Part shown: positions 44,986 through 52,988 of the stretch, in pieces
How positions within the stretch are numbered: position 1 is the stretch's first letter
Layout: each line of letters begins with the position of its first letter
Assembly: GCA_910584615.1 (NCBI GenBank)
Contig: CAJUAM010000008.1
Location: forward strand, 30,070-94,069
From: an uncultured Dorea sp.
Lineage (GTDB): Bacteria > Bacillota > Clostridia > Lachnospirales > Lachnospiraceae
DNA length: 64,000 nt
Direction: 5' to 3'
Position numbers and translations under genes: made by a program
The notes under the pieces: model-generated
The model's input: only the letters and a program-made list of their open reading frames with translations
Database searches by the model: none
Told to the model about the DNA's origin: nothing

Positions 44986-46020
44986 TTAGCCTACCTGAAA
45001 ACCGTATTTCAATGGGTCTGTCGGATCGATTAAGTAAGTAGCAACACCTGTCAGGTAGCAGCTTCCGGTGATCATCGGGATAACTGCGTCGAAGTCCGCG
45101 ACTTTAGTTGTCTCTTTAATGACTCCCTTAAACAGGCTTCCGATAAAGCTCTCGTAAATAAATTCTTCGCCAACTCCGATCTCTCCCCAGTGATGAAGAG
45201 TAGCAAGCTTCGCGCTTGTACCTGTTCCGCATGGAGAACGGTCAGCCATAGCGTCGCCAAAGATAACTACATTTCTCATAGTAGCTTTCTCCGGGTTCGG
45301 TGTCGGACCGTAGAACTCAACAAGGTCAACAGTGTCGATGTCAAGAAGCGGATGTTTAACCGGAATCTCTTTGTTGATGACATCCAGTAACTTCATGCCG
45401 AGGTCTGTATATGCCGGAACAGACTTCGGATTGATCTCCCCAAGATCAAGCTTAGTTGTGTCAACCAGAGCAAAAAAGCTTCCGCCGAAAGAGATAGTGA
45501 AAGGAACCTCTTTGCCGTCGATGTTAACGCTTAAGTTTTCTTTGTAAACAAATGCAGGAACGTTTGTCAGTGTAACGCTTTCTACCTTGCCGTCTTTTAC
45601 GATAGCTGTAGTGCGGATGATTCCTGCAGGAGCTTCCAGAACAACTTCGTTCTCGCCTTCTTTGGACTCTACAAGGCCAGCTTCGATGGCAACTGTAACA
45701 GCACCGATCGTACAGTGTCCGCACATGTTAAGGTATCCGCCTGTGTCCATGAACATAACGCCGAACTGTGCTTCCGGGTTTACCGGCTCACATAAGAAAG
45801 CCCCGAACATGTCATGGTGTCCTCTTGGTTCGAACATCAGAGCTGTACGAACATGATCGTAGTTCTCTTCCATCCATTTCTTCTTTTCAATCATAGTATT
45901 GCCTTCCGGCTCCGGGAATCCACCGATAACAACACGGCAGAACTCGCCTACGGTATGAGCGTCCACTACCTGGAGTGAAGTCTCAAACCGGTCGAAGTTG
46001 ACTTTTGCTTCTAACTTCAT
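44986..46020 (-). CDS. prdF: Proline racemase
   Basis: 344 aa. The two catalytic cysteines are in GGYLNMCGHCTIGAV (about residue 97) and DRSPCGTGTSAKLA (about 262), both Cys as in proline racemase. It interconverts L- and D-proline; D-proline is the substrate of the reductase encoded across the divergent gap. RBS AAAGGAGG precedes ATG 46020. Placement beside the prd genes supports prdF over a hydroxyproline epimerase. Confidence 0.93.
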   Translation of the reverse strand: MKLEAKVNFDRFETSLQVVDAHTVGEFCRVVIGGFPEPEGNTMIEKKKWMEENYDHVRTALMFEPRGHHDMFGAFLCEPVNPEAQFGVMFMDTGGYLNMCGHCTIGAVTVAIEAGLVESKEGENEVVLEAPAGIIRTTAIVKDGKVESVTLTNVPAFVYKENLSVNIDGKEVPFTISFGGSFFALVDTTKLDLGEINPKSVPAYTDLGMKLLDVINKEIPVKHPLLDIDTVDLVEFYGPTPNPEKATMRNVVIFGDAMADRSPCGTGTSAKLATLHHWGEIGVGEEFIYESFIGSLFKGVIKETTKVADFDAVIPMITGSCYLTGVATYLIDPTDPLKYGFQVG

Positions 46021-46199
46021 AATTAAGTACCTCCTTTAAACATACTCATAGAGAAAAACTATAAGTTATATAAAAACACAGCGGGAACCATAATTCCGGC
46101 GGTGCCTTTTTCAAAAAAAGATTCCTATGACATACATCAGTATGACAGAAAAATAACAAATAGACTGCGTTCTAGTACGCCGTTCAATCCTTTAATACC
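46021..46199 (-). other. 5' leader of prdF
   Basis: About 180 nt from the promoter to the ATG. It contains a short GGAA/TTCC hairpin inside a GC-rich block (46081-46115) but no U-run, so no clear terminator. No ORF. Confidence 0.35.
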
Positions 46200-46228
46200 A
46201 TTATGTAGGAAAAACCTTGAAAAGTCAA
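46200..46228 (-). promoter_or_regulatory. Promoter for prdF
   Basis: On the minus strand, TTGACT (46228-46223), 17-bp spacer, CATAAT (46205-46200). Confidence 0.65.
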
Positions 46229-46263
46229 CGCTTTTTTGATATTATAAAAATAAATAAAAGTGG

Positions 46264-46298
46264 TTGAAATATAGTGTAGAATGTGTTATTGTTAACAC
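46264..46298 (+). promoter_or_regulatory. Putative tRNA-Sec promoter with palindrome
   Basis: TTGAAA (46264-46269), 17-bp spacer, TATTGT (46287-46292). GTGTTA-TTGT-TAACAC (46283-46298) is a perfect inverted repeat across the -10 and could be an operator. Confidence 0.45.
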
Positions 46299-46317
46299 GA
46301 ATGAATTAAGGATATAT

Positions 46318-46415
46318 GGGGGTAGATGGGTGACTGGTGTGCCTCCTGGTCTTCAAAACCAGTGTGGGGCGTTAGGAGCGTCCCGGGTGGGTTCGATTCC
46401 CACATGCCCTCGCCA
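46318..46415 (+). tRNA. selC: tRNA-Sec (UCA)
   Basis: 98 nt including an encoded CCA. The anticodon arm CTGGT-CTTCAAA-ACCAG has anticodon TCA. It has a long variable arm (GTGGGGCGTTAGGAGCGTCCC), a GGTTCGATTCC T-arm and an extended acceptor starting GGGGGTA with G as discriminator. These are all features of bacterial tRNA-Sec. It sits between divergent prdF and prdC, 4.4 kb upstream of the UGA-containing prdB and 2.1 kb from the selenium cluster. Confidence 0.95.
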
Positions 46416-46572
46416 AAAAAAGAATTTCAGCTGTTAAGAATTTAGCAGGAATAATTATAGAAATTATCAATAAGTAAGTATAAATGCTTTTTGAATATGA
46501 AGATATGATTTTGGGGAATATTAAGAGCGGTTAGAAAAGTATATTGCTTGTTTGCAACATTTGAGAGGTAAT

Positions 46573-46595
46573 GAAACGGACACGTTTCGTTTTTT
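46573..46595 (+). terminator. Intrinsic terminator just before prdC
   Basis: GAAACG-GACA-CGTTTC followed by GTTTTTT. It lies 158 nt after tRNA-Sec and only about 18 nt before the prdC SD, so it may end the selC transcript, attenuate prdC, or both. Confidence 0.7.
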
Positions 46596-46628
46596 ACTTA
46601 AATAAATTATTAAAAGGAGATGTTTGAC

Positions 46629-48035
46629 ATGGGAAATGTACAGATGTTATTACGTCAGCATGTTGGGGCACCATGTGCGGCAATCGTTAAAGCCGGCGAC
46701 GAGGTAAAAAAAGGTACATTGATTGCGACACCTACAGGGCTTGGCGCTAATATTTTTTCCAGTGTGTACGGAAAAGTTACAGAGGTTACAGAAGACCGTA
46801 TCATTATTGAGCCGGCTGATGAACAGCCGGATGAGTTTGTGCCGATTGATGTGCCGGAGGATGCGAGCAAGCTTGACATGGTAAAAGCTGCCGGAGTTGT
46901 GGGACTTGGCGGAGCCGGATTCCCGACAGGAATCAAGCTGAACATCAATCTTGCAGAGACACCGATGGGTGAACTTGATCCAGAGATCAATCCGGAGCTT
47001 CCGGCTGATTTTAAGCTGGACTGCGAGAAGGGTTATATACTTATTAATGCTGCAGAGTGTGAGCCGGGACTTGAACATAATATAAGACAGATTGAGGAGC
47101 AGTGTGATAAAGTGATCCGCGGCGTGAAATACTGTATGGAGATCACGAATGCTGACAAAGCGATTTTCGCAATTAAAAAGAAAAACCAGAAAGCTATCAA
47201 GATCCTGCAGAAGGCATTGGAGAGTGAACCTGCAATTTCTATGCACCTTCTTCCTGATATCTATCCGATGGGAGAAGAGCGCGCGGTTGTAAGAGAGTGC
47301 CTTGGTGTGAATCTTACGACTATGCAGCTTCCTTCAGCAGCTAAGTCTGTTGTAGTGAATCTTGAGACGGCGGCTAAGGTTGCAGAAGCAATTGATGAAA
47401 AGAAACCATGTATCACGAAGAATCTGACTGTTCGCGGCAAGCTTAACGGCGGAAACGGCGCGCACGTATTTATGGATGTTCCGGTAGGAACAAGTGTCGG
47501 AGAATTGATTGAAAGAGCCGGCGGTATCGACGGAAAGTACGGCGAGATCGTTATGGGCGGAGCGTTTACCGGAAAATCTACAGGTTTTGACGCGCCGATC
47601 ACGAAGACGACAGGAGGAATCCTTGTTACAGTTGAATTCCCGGATCTTCATGGAGCGAATGTGGGACTGCTTGTATGTGCATGCGGCGGTAATGAAGAGC
47701 GTATGCGTGAGATCTGTGAGAAGATGAACGGTAAAGTTGTATCTGTGGCGAGATGTAAACAGGCGATCGAGAATAAGCCGGGCGCGCCTCTTAAGTGCTT
47801 AAGACCGGGCAACTGTCCTGGACAGGTTAAGAACAATATGCAGTTTAAGAAAGATAAGTGTGAATATATCATTATCGGTAACTGCTCAGACTGCTCTAAT
47901 ACAGTTATGGCATCCGGACCGAAGATGGGACTGAAGGTGTTCCACCAGACAGATCATGTTATGAGATCAGTTGGACACGCACTGTACAGGACGCTTAAGG
48001 TTTCCAAACAGGTAAGCCAGGATATTGATTTTTAG
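46629..48035 (+). CDS. prdC: Proline reductase-associated electron transfer protein PrdC
   Basis: 468 aa from ATG 46629 (MGNVQMLLRQHVGAPC), 9 nt after AAAAGGAG. It resembles RnfC: an N-terminal barrel-sandwich part, a glycine-rich AAGVVGLGGAGFPTGIKLN loop (about residue 95) and SLBB-like regions. The Cys-rich C-terminus (CKQAIENKPGAPLKCLRPGNC; GNCSDCSN) probably carries redox centres. PrdC is thought to pass electrons to the reductase and couple it to Rnf. PrdC of some clostridia is reported as a selenoprotein; this frame has no internal UGA. Confidence 0.92.
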   Translation: MGNVQMLLRQHVGAPCAAIVKAGDEVKKGTLIATPTGLGANIFSSVYGKVTEVTEDRIIIEPADEQPDEFVPIDVPEDASKLDMVKAAGVVGLGGAGFPTGIKLNINLAETPMGELDPEINPELPADFKLDCEKGYILINAAECEPGLEHNIRQIEEQCDKVIRGVKYCMEITNADKAIFAIKKKNQKAIKILQKALESEPAISMHLLPDIYPMGEERAVVRECLGVNLTTMQLPSAAKSVVVNLETAAKVAEAIDEKKPCITKNLTVRGKLNGGNGAHVFMDVPVGTSVGELIERAGGIDGKYGEIVMGGAFTGKSTGFDAPITKTTGGILVTVEFPDLHGANVGLLVCACGGNEERMREICEKMNGKVVSVARCKQAIENKPGAPLKCLRPGNCPGQVKNNMQFKKDKCEYIIIGNCSDCSNTVMASGPKMGLKVFHQTDHVMRSVGHALYRTLKVSKQVSQDIDF

Positions 48036-48189
48036 AAAACGCACATGATTTTAAAGGTATTACTGTTGCTTGCGGCGCATGAAAAAGGTTCCCCGATTCC
48101 TTTTTGCGTGACGGCGAAGTGAGAGGTTTTCGCCTGCCGGAAGCGGCTGTATATATAATTAAGAAATCCAAACAAGGAGGGAAAACAAT
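48036..48189 (+). other. prdC-prdA spacer with two hairpins
   Basis: 154 bp. AAAAAGG/CCTTTTT (48082-48105) and GGCGAA/TTCGCC (about 48112-48133) are clear inverted repeats. No U-run follows either, so processing or mRNA stability roles are more likely than termination. The prdA SD (AAGGAGGG) closes the region. Confidence 0.5.
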
Positions 48190-50037
48190 ATGTCTATCAC
48201 AGCTGAAACAGCTAAAGCACATGCTCATGATCCTGCGGTATTATGTTGTAGAGCCGAGGCCGGCATTACAATTGAGCCTGCGAATCTGGAAGATCCGGCA
48301 ATTTTTGACGATTTGGTAGATTCAGGATTATTAAACCTTGACGGTTGCCTTACCATCGAGGAAGTATTAGGAGCAAAACTTACAAAAACCTGTGATTCTC
48401 TTGCTCCGCTTACAGCAGATGTTCTTGACGGAGTGAAGGCTCCAAGCGTAAGCGCGCCGGCAGTTGAAGAAGAGGTTGCACAGGAGGCACCGGCAGCACC
48501 AGTTGCACCGGCAGCGCCGGTAGCAGGCGGCATGCTTAAGATCCACATCGGAGAAGGTAAGGATATCGACCTTGAGATCCCGGTGGGAGCACTTGGCGGC
48601 GGCGCGGCAGTTGCACCGGTTCCGGCAGCGGCAGCTGCGGTTGCGGAAGCAGCAGCACCGGCAGCAGTTGGAGAAGAGAAAATCGTAGGAACTCTTACAA
48701 GAAAGCACTTCAACATTACAGAAGTTAAGAGAGGGCCTGAGACAAAGATCGAGGGAACGACTCTTTACATCCGTGAAGGAATCGAAGCAGACGTTATCGC
48801 AGATCAGGAATTGGTTAAAGATTTTAAACTTGAGATCATTACTCCTGAGTTATATCACACATATTCCGAGACAGTTATGGACGTACAGCCAATCGCTACA
48901 AAAGAGGGCGATGATGAACTCGGAAGCGGCGTGACAAGAGTACTTGACGGCGTTGTTATGATGCTGACAGGTGTTGATGAAGGCGGAGTTCAGATTGGTG
49001 AGTTCGGTTCTTCTGAGGGATACCTTGACGAGAATATTATGTGGGGCCGTCCGGGATGTCCGGATAAAGGTGAGATCTTCATCAAAGGTAACATTGTTAT
49101 CCAGGAGAAGACAAACATGGAGCGCCGTGGGCCTATGGCTGCTCATACAGCATTTGATATCATTACACAGGAGATCCGTGAGGTTATGAAGAAACTTGAC
49201 GAGAGCCTTGTAGTTGATACTCAGGAGCTTAAGTCTATCCGTCGTCCGGGTAAGAAGAAAGTTGTAATCGTTAAAGAGATCATGGGACAGGGAGCTATGC
49301 ATGATAACTTCATCCTTCCTGTAGAGCCGGTTGGTATCCTTGGAGCAAGAGCTAACGTAGACTTAGGAAACGTTCCTGTTTGCGTATCTCCGCTTGAGGT
49401 TCTTGACGGATGTATCCATGCTTTGACATGTATCGGACCTGCATCAAAAGAGATGTCCAGACATTACTGGAGAGAGCCGCTTGTTCTTGAGGCTCTTCAC
49501 GATGAAGAAGTTGACCTTTGCGGTGTTGTATTCGTTGGATCTCCTCAGATCAATGCTGAGAAATTCTACGTATCCCGCCGTGTAGGACACACAGTAGAGA
49601 TGATGGATGCTGATGGTGCATTCGTTACGACTGAAGGATTTGGAAACAACCATATCGACTTCGCAAGCCATATCGAGCAGATCGGTATGAGAGGAGTTCC
49701 GACAGTAGGTATGTCTTACTGTGCAGTACAGGGTGCTCTTGTTGTTGGTAATAAGTACATGCAGTACATGGTTGATAACAACAAATCTGAAGCAGGTATC
49801 GAGAATGAGATTCTTGGTAACAACACACTTTGTCAGGAAGACGCTATCCGCGCGCTTGCTATGCTGAAAGCAGCTATGGCCGGAGAAGACGTTAAGGCTG
49901 CTGAGAAGAAGTGGAATCCAAACGTTAAGTCTACAAACGTTGAGTTAATTGAGAGCGCTTATAACAAGAAGATTGACCTTGTTGACAATGAGCAGGCACT
50001 TCCAATGAGCGAGAAGCGTAGATTAAAATACAGCTAA
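48190..50037 (+). CDS. prdA: D-proline reductase proprotein PrdA
   Basis: 615 aa. Residues ~90-165 form an Ala/Pro/Glu-rich linker. The proprotein is known to self-cleave before a Cys that becomes a pyruvoyl group, which binds proline. Here that is Thr413-Cys414 in IHALTCIGPASKEMSRHYW. N-terminal part landmarks are VQIGEFGSSEGYLDENI and IRRPGKKKVVIVKEI; C-terminal part IEQIGMRGVPTVGMSY. With PrdB it reduces D-proline to 5-aminovalerate. It is the main structural gene of the operon. Confidence 0.95.
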   Translation: MSITAETAKAHAHDPAVLCCRAEAGITIEPANLEDPAIFDDLVDSGLLNLDGCLTIEEVLGAKLTKTCDSLAPLTADVLDGVKAPSVSAPAVEEEVAQEAPAAPVAPAAPVAGGMLKIHIGEGKDIDLEIPVGALGGGAAVAPVPAAAAAVAEAAAPAAVGEEKIVGTLTRKHFNITEVKRGPETKIEGTTLYIREGIEADVIADQELVKDFKLEIITPELYHTYSETVMDVQPIATKEGDDELGSGVTRVLDGVVMMLTGVDEGGVQIGEFGSSEGYLDENIMWGRPGCPDKGEIFIKGNIVIQEKTNMERRGPMAAHTAFDIITQEIREVMKKLDESLVVDTQELKSIRRPGKKKVVIVKEIMGQGAMHDNFILPVEPVGILGARANVDLGNVPVCVSPLEVLDGCIHALTCIGPASKEMSRHYWREPLVLEALHDEEVDLCGVVFVGSPQINAEKFYVSRRVGHTVEMMDADGAFVTTEGFGNNHIDFASHIEQIGMRGVPTVGMSYCAVQGALVVGNKYMQYMVDNNKSEAGIENEILGNNTLCQEDAIRALAMLKAAMAGEDVKAAEKKWNPNVKSTNVELIESAYNKKIDLVDNEQALPMSEKRRLKYS

Positions 50038-50051
50038 ACCAGGTGTATTGA

Positions 50052-50351
50052 ATGAATAATAAACGTTTGAATTATGGCGATAAGATCATTTATATGGAAG
50101 GCGTTGTAGTGGACATTGATGATTGCAGCATCAGCGTTGACTTAAAAGGGCGCTTGGGGTTCTTTAAAGCACCGAAGAGGATGTTCATCTGCGATACTGA
50201 ACCGAAGGTGGGACAGGAATTCGGATGGAACATGAGCTTTCCGGAGCAGTTAGGGCCAGAGGTAAATGAACACTACGTCAGCAACATTGAAAAAGAAAGA
50301 CGCAAACAACAAGAAATGAGTAAGCGTTTGGATGATAACAAGGAGGTTTAA
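50052..50351 (+). CDS. CBO2463/CBO2479-type protein of the prd operon
   Basis: 99 aa, starting MNNKRLNYGDKIIYMEGVVV, with a small beta-rich barrel-like core (GVVVDIDDCSISVDLKGRLG) and a charged C-terminal helix. It is invariably placed between prdA and prdB in proline reductase operons I know of. Its role is unclear; a small structural or assembly subunit is possible. 14 bp after prdA, and the TAA ends 2 bp before prdB. Confidence 0.8.
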   Translation: MNNKRLNYGDKIIYMEGVVVDIDDCSISVDLKGRLGFFKAPKRMFICDTEPKVGQEFGWNMSFPEQLGPEVNEHYVSNIEKERRKQQEMSKRLDDNKEV

Positions 50352-50353
50352 AA

Positions 50354-51079
50354 ATGAGTTTAACGGTTGTTAAAGGTTTACAATCTGAAATCTTCGTTCC
50401 TATTACTCCACCGTCTGTATGGACTCCTGTTACGAAAGAGCTCAAAGATATGACGATCGCTCTTGCGACAGCAGCAGGCGTTCACCACAAAGATCAGGAA
50501 AGATTCAATCTTGCCGGCGACTTTACGTGGAGAAAGGTAACAGATACTATGCCATCAGATGAATTGATGGTATCCCATGGCGGATATGATAACAGTGATG
50601 TTAACAAAGACATCAACTGTATGTTCCCGATCGACAGGATCCATGAGCTGGCAAAAGAAGGCTTTATTAAAGCATGTGCTCCTGTACACGCAGGATTCAT
50701 GGGCGGCGGTGGAAACCAGGAGAAGTTCAAAGGCGAGACAGGCCCGGCTATCGCAAAGATGTTCAAAGAAGAGGATGTAGACGCAGTAATCCTCACCGCT
50801 GGCTGAGGTACCTGCCACCGCTCTGCAGTATTGGTGCAGAGAGCGATTGAAGAAGCTGGAATTCCTACAATTATTATTGCAGCTCTTCCGCCGGTTGTTC
50901 GTCAGACCGGTACTCCTCGTGCAGTTGCTCCGTTGGTACCTATGGGTGCTAATGCAGGTGGACCGCACAATGTTGAACAGCAGACACAGATCGTTAAAGC
51001 AACTCTTGAGCAGTTAATGGAAATCCAGACACCTGGAAAGATTGTTCCGCTGCCATTTGAGTATGTAGCTAAGATTTAA
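50354..51079 (+). CDS. prdB: D-proline reductase selenoprotein PrdB (UGA codon 151)
   Basis: 241 aa with TGA 50804-50806 read as Sec151. The context is VDAVILTAG-U-GTCHRSAVLVQRAIEEAG, matching the known U-x-x-C redox motif of PrdB, where Sec attacks the proline ring carbon. Both halves are in the same frame, and a SECIS hairpin follows immediately. RBS AAGGAGG. Without Sec decoding the gene would be split at 50806, and annotation would give two fragments. Confidence 0.96.
50804..50845 (+). promoter_or_regulatory. SECIS element in prdB
   Basis: CGCTCTGCA (50819-50827) pairs with TGCAGAG-AGCG (50835-50845, one bulge) around a GTATTGG loop. The apical hairpin begins 13 nt after the UGA. Confidence 0.85.
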
Positions 51080-51234
51080 TTTGACTTTATAGTTCACATG
51101 TCAGACAGTTAGTCCGGATTCTATGCGTATATGAGAATTTGAGATGTCTGGCTGACGTAGGGAGCGTCATTTTATGAGTGAAATAGCTGTGTTTTGCGAA
51201 TGGCGCGGTGTGAACGGAACAAAGCAGAGTTTAA

Positions 51235-51262
51235 GGGCAGATGTTTTCATCTGCTCTTTTTT
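51235..51262 (+). terminator. Intrinsic terminator between prdB and prdD
   Basis: GGGCAGATG-TTTT-CATCTGCTC (9 bp, one G-U) with TTTTTT after it. It separates prdC-prdA-prdB from prdD-prdE, so the latter pair needs read-through or its own promoter. A second weak hairpin (TGACG...CGTCA) lies at about 51152-51168. Confidence 0.85.
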
Positions 51263-51347
51263 AAAACGAAGTGTTGGAAAAAAGCAGAACATATTTTATA
51301 ATATTAGTATGAGTGAAAATAATATTAAGGCGGAGGTGAAAGAAAAA

Positions 51348-52115
51348 TTGGCAGACGGAGTAAAAGATTTGAGAAGGCTGGTAATTAAAGCGTTCCATAT
51401 GAACGACGTAGAATGGGGCGAACATAATGACATAACTACGGATGGGCATATGACAGTCAGCAAAGAGATGATCGACGGGCTTGTAGCAGCGGAGGAGCAT
51501 ATCGAAAAGATTGATATTCAGATCATTAAACCGGGTGATCATGATCGCTGGACGAATACGATGATGGATATTGTCCCTATTTCCACAAAGGTTCTTGGAA
51601 AGCTGGGAGAGGGTATTACACATACTATTACAGGTGTGTATGTCATTCTTACAGGCGTAGATGTAAACGGCAAACAGTGCCACGAGTTTGGCTCTTCGGA
51701 AGGGAACTTAAAGGAGCAGTTATACCTGAACCGGGCGGGTACACCGGGCGATGACGATTACATTATATCTTTTGATGTGACTCTTGCGGCAGGTATGGGA
51801 CAGGAACGGCCGGGACCGACGGCGGCGCACCGGGCATGTGATAAGTTCATTCAGAGTTACCGTGACAAATTGAAGAAGTTTAAAGGAGAGAAGTGTACGG
51901 AGCGTCATGAGTATCACGATATTGTAAGACCGGGAAAGAAGAAAGTGCTGATCATCAAACAGGTTGCCGGACAGGGAGCGATGTATGACACGCACTTATT
52001 CGCGAAGGAACCTTCTGGTGTAGAAGGCGGAAAATCTATTATTGACATGGGTAATATGCCAATCATCGTGTCTCCAAATGAGTACCGTGACGGTATTATC
52101 CGTTCTATGCAGTAG
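51348..52115 (+). CDS. prdD: PrdD, paralogue of the PrdA N-terminal part
   Basis: 255 aa from TTG 51348, which has a full SD (GGAGGTGA) 8 nt upstream. ATG starts at 51174 and 51309 are in frame but have no SD, and 51174 would translate through the terminator. It matches PrdA residues ~160-413: VYVILTGVDVNGKQCHEFGSS, VRPGKKKVLIIKQV and MGNMPIIVSPNEYRDG align with PrdA. It ends with GIIRSMQ exactly where PrdA has GCIHALT before its cleavage Cys. Function is not proven; a reductase-associated subunit. Confidence 0.85.
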   Translation: MADGVKDLRRLVIKAFHMNDVEWGEHNDITTDGHMTVSKEMIDGLVAAEEHIEKIDIQIIKPGDHDRWTNTMMDIVPISTKVLGKLGEGITHTITGVYVILTGVDVNGKQCHEFGSSEGNLKEQLYLNRAGTPGDDDYIISFDVTLAAGMGQERPGPTAAHRACDKFIQSYRDKLKKFKGEKCTERHEYHDIVRPGKKKVLIIKQVAGQGAMYDTHLFAKEPSGVEGGKSIIDMGNMPIIVSPNEYRDGIIRSMQ

Positions 52116-52128
52116 GAGGTGAAAGAGT

Positions 52129-52605
52129 ATGGGAATTGGTCCTTCAACAAAGGAAACATCATTGCATCATTTTAGGGATCCTCTTCTGGAGGTTGTTGCG
52201 GATGACACAGATCTTGATCTGATGGGAATCATGCTTGTCGGTTCGCCGGACGGCAATGAGGATAAGATGCTGGTCGGAACGAGAGCTGCTGTATGGGCAG
52301 AATGCATGCGGGCAGACGGTGTAATCCTCTCCTGTGACGGATGGGGAAACAGTCATGTGGATTATACAAACACGATAGAGCAGATCGGTATGAGAGGAAT
52401 TCCGGTAACAGGCATTACCTTTAATGGTACGGTTGCTCAGTTTGTGGTTGTCAACGATTATTTGGACGCAATTGTTGATATTAACAAGAGTGAGAGCGGT
52501 GAAGAGACAGACGTAGTTGGAGAAAACAACATGGACCGCATAGATTGTCTCAAAGCGAAGGCGTTGTTAAAGCTTAAAATGAGAAAAAAAGACGAGCAGC
52601 GCTAA
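52129..52605 (+). CDS. prdE: PrdE, paralogue of the PrdA C-terminal part
   Basis: 158 aa. MGIGPSTKETSLHHFRDPLL aligns with PrdA from Cys414 (CIGPASKEMSRHYWREPLV), and IEQIGMRGIPVTGITF with IEQIGMRGVPTVGMSY. It has Met-Gly instead of the pyruvoyl-forming Cys, so no pyruvoyl group can form. RBS GGAGGTGAAAG. It is 13 bp after prdD, and together they mimic a split PrdA. Confidence 0.9.
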   Translation: MGIGPSTKETSLHHFRDPLLEVVADDTDLDLMGIMLVGSPDGNEDKMLVGTRAAVWAECMRADGVILSCDGWGNSHVDYTNTIEQIGMRGIPVTGITFNGTVAQFVVVNDYLDAIVDINKSESGEETDVVGENNMDRIDCLKAKALLKLKMRKKDEQR

Positions 52606-52726
52606 GATTTAAGTTAGAATATATGGGGAATTCAGCGGTTTGATGTATTAAAGTGTTCAAAAGTGACGAAAAAATCGTTAAAAATTTGTTAAAGTGCATA
52701 AAGATTTACTTTTGCTTTATAAAGTA
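52606..52726. other. Intergenic after prdE
   Basis: AT-rich, with several GTTAAA repeats and no terminator that I can recognise. No ORF. Confidence 0.35.
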
Positions 52727-52755
52727 TTGACGTGAAAAACAAGAAATGGTATATT
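52727..52755 (+). promoter_or_regulatory. Strong promoter without a downstream coding gene
   Basis: TTGACG (52727-52732), 17-bp spacer, TATATT (52750-52755), pointing into the structured RNA at about 52762-52982. All nearby genes to the right are on the minus strand. Confidence 0.7.
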
Positions 52756-52761
52756 AATAAC

Positions 52762-52985
52762 GCTTAATCAATGGTTGTTATTGCAGTTACACGGCCGCCG
52801 GTTGTTTTCCCCAAGAACGGTCTTGCGGCAGTGAACTCCAATTAATATATACTTTCCTCTTTTTAGAGGAGCATTCCCCAGCTTTGTATATAGCAAAACT
52901 GCAATGCAACGAGGAAAAACCTCTCAATGACATACCAAAGGAAAGGGTGCGGCATTTTCGAAATGCAGCACCCTTTCTGTATAGA
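52762..52985 (+). ncRNA. Candidate structured non-coding RNA
   Basis: Downstream of the promoter. ATTGCAGTT pairs with AACTGCAAT (9 bp, about 52778 and 52897) closing a multibranch RNA with arms GCCGC/GCGGC and TATATAC/GTATATA (inner CCTC/GAGG). Next are GAGG-CCTC and a long stem AAAGGGTGC...GCACCCTTT (about 52944-52977). There is no ORF with an RBS. 6S-like or other small RNA is possible; I cannot name the family. Confidence 0.5.
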
Positions 52986-52988
52986 TGT

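Noticed and set aside
46629..48035. PrdC as a selenoprotein
   Set aside because: The whole frame has no UGA; if Sec is used in other species, a Cys must replace it here.
50354..50806. prdB as a truncated 150-aa protein plus a separate 82-aa ORF
   Set aside because: The TGA sits in the known Sec position with a SECIS hairpin, and both halves are collinear with one PrdB.
51174..51347. PrdD starting at ATG 51174 or 51309
   Set aside because: Neither has an SD; translation from 51174 would run through the intrinsic terminator, and PrdA homology begins only after the TTG at 51348.
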